A DNA stretch of 64,000 nt from Collinsella intestinalis DSM 13280. GTDB lineage: Bacteria; Actinomycetota; Coriobacteriia; Coriobacteriales; Coriobacteriaceae. Each line of letters starts with the position of its first letter. Position 1 is the first letter of the stretch. Location: positions 257,600 through 321,599 of the forward strand of contig NZ_GG692710.1 of assembly GCF_000156175.1 (NCBI RefSeq), read 5' to 3'. The notes beneath the pieces are model-generated. The model searched no databases. It had not been told where the DNA came from and saw only the letters and a list, made by a program, of their open reading frames with translations. The translations under genes were made by a program, and so were the position numbers. This document shows, piece by piece, positions 60,438 to 64,000 of this stretch.

Positions 60438-61504
60438 GCACCGGGACCGCGCGTGTGCGCCTGAGCATCCCCGAGGGCGTTGACCCCGGTGCCGTTACCG
60501 GGGCGTCTGACGAGTTGCTTCGCGCGATTGAGGCGCTGAGCGATGCGGACGTCACGCTACGCGGCGACACCGTCTCGATCGCGGGCGATCCCGCGGAAGT
60601 CGAACTTCTCACGCGCGTGTTCCAGCAGCTGTTCGCGGCCGCCCGCGAGGGCGATTGCCTCCGCGCCGATGACGTCGAGCGCCTCATCGGCGCCTTTCGC
60701 CGCGAGGATGCGCGCGCACTGCGCTCGCACGATGACGTTCTGCTCACGTATCACGGTAAGGCCATCCGTGCCAAGACCCCCGGTCAGCGCCGGTACATCG
60801 AGGGCATCCGCAACAACACCGTGACGTTTTGCCTCGGACCTGCGGGCACAGGCAAGACCTATCTGGCCATGGCCATGGCCGTGTGTGCCCTGCAGCGCCG
60901 CGACATCGGCCGCATCGTCCTTACGCGCCCGGCCGTGGAGGCCGGCGAGAACCTGGGCTTTTTGCCCGGTACGCTCGAGGAGAAGGTGGACCCTTACGTC
61001 CGCCCGCTCTACGACGCGCTGTTCGACATGATGGACGCCGATCGCGTCCACGAGCTCGTCGAGCGCGGGGTCATCGAGATCGCGCCGCTGGCCTACATGC
61101 GCGGCCGTACCCTGAACGACGCGTTCGTCATCCTGGACGAGGCGCAAAACACCACGCCCGAGCAGATGAAGATGTTCCTCACCCGTCTGGGCTTCAATTC
61201 CAAGTTCGTGATCACCGGCGACGCCACGCAGCGCGACCTGCCTGGCAAACGCGGCGGCCTGACCGACGTGGCGAGCATCCTTTCGGGCGTGGAGGACATC
61301 GCGTTCGTCGAACTCGAGCGCGCCGATGTGGTCCGCCACAGCCTGGTTGGTAAAATCGTGGAAGCCTACGAGGCCTTCGACGCCCAGCCCCATGGTCTCA
61401 ATGGGGGACAGGTACAAATTGATACGTCCGGTGCCGGTTGCAAGGCCGCGGGGAAGGGCCGTCACAAGGGAAAGGATGATGGACATGTCCGTGCTCATCA
61501 GTAA
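60434..61504 (+). CDS. phoH: PhoH-like ATPase
   Basis: PhoH proteins are P-loop ATPases/RNA helicases paired with YbeY. The 356-residue product has TPGQRRYIEGIRNNTVTFCL, Walker A GPAGTGKTYLAMAMAV (about 135-150), RPAVEAGENLGFLPGTLEEK, Walker B FVILDEAQNTTPEQMK and ITGDATQRDLPG. The ordinary domain ends near KIVEAYEAFD (about 310). The last 40 residues come from a GGGGAC-type repeat unit (61398-61430) and the run-out beyond it (GAGCKAAGKGRHKGKDDG), so the C-terminus looks extended by repeat insertion. The ATG at 60434 follows GGGGGAG and overlaps mtaB. The 3' end overlaps ybeY. Confidence 0.92.
   Translation: MSTGTARVRLSIPEGVDPGAVTGASDELLRAIEALSDADVTLRGDTVSIAGDPAEVELLTRVFQQLFAAAREGDCLRADDVERLIGAFRREDARALRSHDDVLLTYHGKAIRAKTPGQRRYIEGIRNNTVTFCLGPAGTGKTYLAMAMAVCALQRRDIGRIVLTRPAVEAGENLGFLPGTLEEKVDPYVRPLYDALFDMMDADRVHELVERGVIEIAPLAYMRGRTLNDAFVILDEAQNTTPEQMKMFLTRLGFNSKFVITGDATQRDLPGKRGGLTDVASILSGVEDIAFVELERADVVRHSLVGKIVEAYEAFDAQPHGLNGGQVQIDTSGAGCKAAGKGRHKGKDDGHVRAHQ
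61398..61430 (+). repeat. GGGGAC-type repeat unit within the 3' end of phoH
   Basis: The unit TCAATGGGGGACAGGTAC then AAATTGATACGTCC matches 56454-56484 at about 27 of 30 positions (differences are T/G, T/A, C/A). In phoH it is read as NGGQVQIDTSG. The arm that would pair (TCAATT) is mutated to TCAATG, so the short hairpin is weaker here. Confidence 0.7.
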
Positions 61505-61994
61505 CGACGCGAACCTTGACACGCTGCTGTCCGAGGACGAGGTCTGCGCGATCGCCGCGCACGTGCTCGCCGCCGAGGGTGTGGAGCGCGATGTCGAGAT
61601 CTCGCTCTCCTACGTGGATGAGGACGAGATGCACGACCTCAACCGCCAGTGGCGCGACATCGACCGCACCACCGACGTGCTCTCGTTCGAGTGTGATTCC
61701 GCCTTTGACGAGGATATCCCGCTGGACGAGGTCCTCGAGCTGGGCGATATCATCCTCGCGCCCGAGGTCATCGCGCGGCAGGCGCCGGGCTTTGGCAACG
61801 ACCCTACCGATGAGTGCCGCCTCATGCTCGTTCACGGGCTGCTGCACCTGCTCGGCTACGACCATATCGAGGACGACGAGGCCGAGGAGATGGAGGCGCG
61901 CGAAGACGCGCTTCTGCGCGAGCTGGCCGTCCAGCGCGGCGACGACCCTTCCAAGGTGGAGGTCGGCCCCATCACCAACCACGCGCACGACTAG
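61485..61994 (+). CDS. ybeY: Endoribonuclease YbeY (rRNA maturation factor)
   Basis: YbeY is a zinc endoribonuclease for 16S 3'-end maturation and ribosome quality control. The 169-residue product has the zinc motif LVHGLLHLLGYDHIEDDEAE (HxxxHxxxxxH, about 116-126), LNRQWRDIDRTTDVLSFE and LGDIILAPEVI. Start options are ATG 61476, 61479 and 61485; the last gives the best spacing (nine) from AAAGG. The start lies within the repeat-derived tail of phoH. Confidence 0.93.
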   Translation: MSVLISNDANLDTLLSEDEVCAIAAHVLAAEGVERDVEISLSYVDEDEMHDLNRQWRDIDRTTDVLSFECDSAFDEDIPLDEVLELGDIILAPEVIARQAPGFGNDPTDECRLMLVHGLLHLLGYDHIEDDEAEEMEAREDALLRELAVQRGDDPSKVEVGPITNHAHD

Positions 61995-62002
61995 GAGCTG
62001 CC

Positions 62003-62392
62003 ATGATCCCGGGTTCCAATAAGGACCATCCGTCCTTCATTCGTTCGTTCGGCTATGCGATCGAGGGATTTGTCACCGCGGTCAAGACCGAGCGCAACAT
62101 CAAGGTAATGCTGGTTGCCGGCGTGTTGACGGTGATCATGGGCTTTGTGGCCAAGCTGCAGCTCATCAGCTGGGCGCTGATCGTCATTTGCATCGGCCTG
62201 GTGATCTTTGCCGAGCTGTGCAATACCGCTATGGAGGCCATTGTCGATCTGGCCACGCAGGAGCTGCACCCGCTTGCCAAGCGCGCCAAGGACATCGCAG
62301 CCGCCAGCGTGTACGTGCTGTCCATCACCGCCGCGATCGTGGGCATCCTGGTGTTCGCCCACGACTTCGGCCTGATCGGCTCCTGGCACTAG
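62003..62392 (+). CDS. dgkA: Diacylglycerol/undecaprenol kinase family protein
   Basis: The small membrane kinase phosphorylates diacylglycerol or undecaprenol. The 129-residue product has an N-terminal amphipathic segment (FIRSFGYAIEGFVTAVKTER), three membrane helices, and the family signature AELCNTAMEAIVDLATQELH followed by KRAKDIAAASV. It is probably the undecaprenol kinase type common in Gram-positives, beside ybeY and era. The ATG at 62003 has AGGAG upstream, eight bases after ybeY. Confidence 0.9.
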   Translation: MIPGSNKDHPSFIRSFGYAIEGFVTAVKTERNIKVMLVAGVLTVIMGFVAKLQLISWALIVICIGLVIFAELCNTAMEAIVDLATQELHPLAKRAKDIAAASVYVLSITAAIVGILVFAHDFGLIGSWH

Positions 62393-62409
62393 CGCTAGAT
62401 GCTGCCCGC

Positions 62410-62497
62410 GGTGTGCAATTGGGGACGGGTGCGTTTTACGCATCCGGCACACCGCGTTGCAAGATGTGTAAAACGCACCAATCCCCAATTGCACACC
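62410..62497. repeat. Group III long palindrome between dgkA and era
   Basis: Bases 62410-62439 and 62468-62497 are reverse complements at 28 of 30 positions (left arm begins GGTGTGCAATTGGGGACGGG). The 28-base loop begins GCATCCGGCACACC. Only TTTAG follows, so termination of the dgkA transcript is possible but weakly supported. It uses the same GGGGACGGGTGC and GTTTTAC words as the elements at 56.5 and 55.5 kb. Confidence 0.85.
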
Positions 62498-62529
62498 TTT
62501 AGTTCCAACGTATCTGTTGAGGAGTACCT

Positions 62530-63552
62530 ATGTCCGACACCATGACCGATTTCGACCCGTTCGCCGACCTTTCCGACGATGAGCTCGATGCCATGATCGA
62601 GGCGGGGGAGTTTCCCGGCGCCATGGACGCGCCCGCCCTGTGCGCCGATGTCCCCGAGGGCTTCCGCTCCGGCTTTGTCGCGCTGGTCGGCCGCCCCAAC
62701 GCCGGAAAGTCCACGCTGCTCAACGCCTGCTACGGCGAGAAGGTCGCCATCACCTCGCCGGTCGCCCAGACCACGCGCCGCCGCCTGCGCGCCGTGGTCA
62801 ACCGCGAGGACTGCCAGCTGGTCATCGTGGATACCCCCGGCATTCACAAGCCCAAGGACGGCCTGGGCAGCGAGCTCAACAAGAGCGCCCTGGGCGAGCT
62901 CTCGGACGTGGATGTTATCGCCTTTGTGATCGACGCGAGCGCGCCCATCGGCCGCGGCGACGCCTGGGTTGCCGAGCGCGTGGCTGCCGCCAAGGCGCCC
63001 AAGGTCCTGGTGCTCACCAAGGCCGACCTTGCGAGCCCGGAGGAGATGCTCAAGCAGCTCGAGGCGGCCCGCGCCCTCGTCGAGTTCGACGACGAGATCG
63101 TGGTTTCTTCCACCGAGGGCTTCAACGTGGAGGCCTTCGTCGACGTGGTGGCCAACTATCTGCCGGAGGGTCCGCGCTGGTTCCCCGAGGGCATGGGCAC
63201 CGACGAGGCCGACGAGGTCATGGTCGCCGAGTTCGTGCGTGAGAAGGTGCTGCGTCACACGCGTGAGGAGATCCCGCATGCCGTGGGCGTTATGTGCGAC
63301 GAGTTTGAGCGCCCCAAGCGCGACCTGCTGCGCCTGCACGCCACCGTGTATGTTGAGCGCGAGGGCCAGAAGGGCATCATCGTGGGCAAGGGCGGCGAGA
63401 TGATCAAGCGCATCGGCGTCGAGGCGCGTCGCGACCTTGAGCGTATGTTCGGGTGCCGCGTGTTCCTGGGGCTCGACGTGAAGGTCAAGCCGCATTGGCG
63501 CGAGGATGCCCGCGAGATTCGCCGTTTTGGCTACGCGGCGGACGATGAGTAG
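62530..63552 (+). CDS. era: GTPase Era
   Basis: Era binds 16S rRNA near its 3' end and aids 30S assembly. The 340-residue product has G1 VALVGRPNAGKSTLLNACYG (about 50-69), switch I TSPVAQTTRRRLRAVV, G3 VDTPGIHKPKDGLG, G4 LTKADL and a C-terminal KH domain with GQKGIIVGKGGEMIKRIGVE. An acidic N-terminal extension of about 45 residues (FDPFADLSDDELDAMIEAGE) precedes the GTPase domain and is not usual in Era. The ATG is at 62530 with GAGGAG upstream. Confidence 0.95.
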   Translation: MSDTMTDFDPFADLSDDELDAMIEAGEFPGAMDAPALCADVPEGFRSGFVALVGRPNAGKSTLLNACYGEKVAITSPVAQTTRRRLRAVVNREDCQLVIVDTPGIHKPKDGLGSELNKSALGELSDVDVIAFVIDASAPIGRGDAWVAERVAAAKAPKVLVLTKADLASPEEMLKQLEAARALVEFDDEIVVSSTEGFNVEAFVDVVANYLPEGPRWFPEGMGTDEADEVMVAEFVREKVLRHTREEIPHAVGVMCDEFERPKRDLLRLHATVYVEREGQKGIIVGKGGEMIKRIGVEARRDLERMFGCRVFLGLDVKVKPHWREDAREIRRFGYAADDE

Positions 63553-63574
63553 CACCCATCCCCGGGCGCCTCGA

Positions 63575-63663
63575 CCTATACATCGCCTGCTCGGACAGTC
63601 CTGCTCGCTCGAAGGCCCCACCGGGGCCTTCGGCTCGTGCGGAACTCGCATTCGACGTATAGG
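63575..63663 (+). repeat. Group II nested palindrome, copy 3
   Basis: The outer arms CCTATACATCG (63575-63585) and CGACGTATAGG (63653-63663) pair at 10 of 11 positions. The inner hairpin GAAGGCCCC-ACC-GGGGCCTTC (63611-63631) and flanks CTCGGACAGTCCTGCTCG and CTCGTGCGGAAC match the core of copies 1 and 2. It occupies most of the 148-base gap between era and recO. Confidence 0.8.
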
Positions 63664-63700
63664 CCGTGACGCGGGAACGGTCCATCTGGTTGCGAGCGGC

Positions 63701-64000
63701 CATGGCCGGTAGCAGGACGTATCGCACAAAAGCCATCGTGCTGGACAAAACCAAGCTCAAGGAGACCGACCTCATCCTGACGCTCGTCGATCAGGCCGGT
63801 CGGCAGGTCCGCGCGGTGGCCAAGGGCGCGCGCAAGCCCGGCAGCAGGCTGGCCGCCCGGTGTGAACTGTGCTGCGAGGTCGATCTGCTGCTGGCACATG
63901 GTCGCAGCCTGGACATCGTATCCCAGGCGGAACTCGTTGCAGCGCCGCTGGGGTCGCAGCCCAGCTACGAGTTGCTCATGTCTGCGAGCGCGGTGGCCGA
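63701..64000 (+). CDS. recO: DNA repair protein RecO (3' end outside window)
   Basis: RecO loads RecA with RecF/RecR. The first 100 codons are visible: AGSRTYRTKAIVLDKTKLKE, then TDLILTLVDQAGRQVRAVAK, GARKPGSRLAARCE and DLLLAHGRSLDIVSQAEL. These match the RecO N-terminal OB domain. The start ATG at 63701 has no clear ribosome site; an in-frame TTG at 63689 is possible. era-recO is a standard pair. The frame is still open at the window end. Confidence 0.9.

Overview
This is a high-GC (roughly 60-65% by eye), densely packed bacterial chromosome segment. Gene order and protein character point to an anaerobic actinobacterium of the class Coriobacteriia, most like Collinsella. Evidence: an actinobacterial-type integration host factor between pyrF and gmk, the order infB-rbfA-nrnA-truB-ribF, a PyrK/PyrD (NAD-linked) dihydroorotate dehydrogenase, a T-box on ileS, and frequent GTG and TTG starts. 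The genus is inferred from style and gene order; no database was consulted. All protein genes but one, a small membrane protein near 31.5-31.8 kb, are on the + strand.

Layout. 0-9.5 kb: translation initiation and RNA maturation (infB, rbfA, nrnA, truB, ribF), then dnaG and rpoD, closed by a strong terminator. 9.5-11.5 kb: about 0.5 kb without genes, a minus-strand tRNA-Asn with its own promoter and terminator, and an SGNH hydrolase. 11.5-17.1 kb: pyrR-pyrB-pyrC-pyrK-pyrD-pyrF behind a probable PyrR attenuator. 17.2-25 kb: mihF, gmk, rpoZ, thiI, comEA, comEC, holA, rpsT and a DUF523 gene. 25-31.5 kb: T-box-controlled ileS, lspA, an rluD-type pseudouridine synthase and a membrane glycosyltransferase. 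31.5-38.3 kb: small membrane protein, short prepilin peptidase, dGTPase-like HD protein, rarA, then a three-gene set (DUF948-like protein, degenerate RsbW-like protein, SigB-type sigma factor) and an AI-2E family permease. 38.3-51.3 kb: alaS, ruvX, mltG (apparently frameshifted), yqeG-like phosphatase, aroK, an aroB-like pseudoenzyme, an M24 peptidase, efp, an Asp23-like protein, nusB, xseB, tlyA, nadK, recN. 51.6-64 kb: lepA, dusB, hemW, a dCMP deaminase, two adjacent dnaJ genes (one membrane-anchored), mtaB, phoH, ybeY, dgkA, era and the start of recO.

Most genes are housekeeping. The unexplained structure lies between and sometimes inside them: imperfect-to-perfect inverted repeats of about 35-120 bp. 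They fall into at least three groups. Group I has a conserved 27-nt loop between unrelated self-complementary arms (24.9 and 54.6 kb). Group II has a conserved nested-hairpin core between unrelated self-complementary arms (51.3, 51.5 and 63.6 kb, in both orientations). Group III is built from a GGGGAC(R)GGT(A/G)C lexicon (56.5 and 62.4 kb) and also occurs inside hemW and the 3' end of phoH. They look like REPIN-type (paired REP) mobile palindromes and are the best lead in the window. Secondary leads are the frameshifted mltG, the aroB homologue lacking catalytic residues, the membrane-anchored DnaJ, the RsbW-like protein without its ATP-lid motifs, and a pyr attenuator with mutually exclusive pairings.
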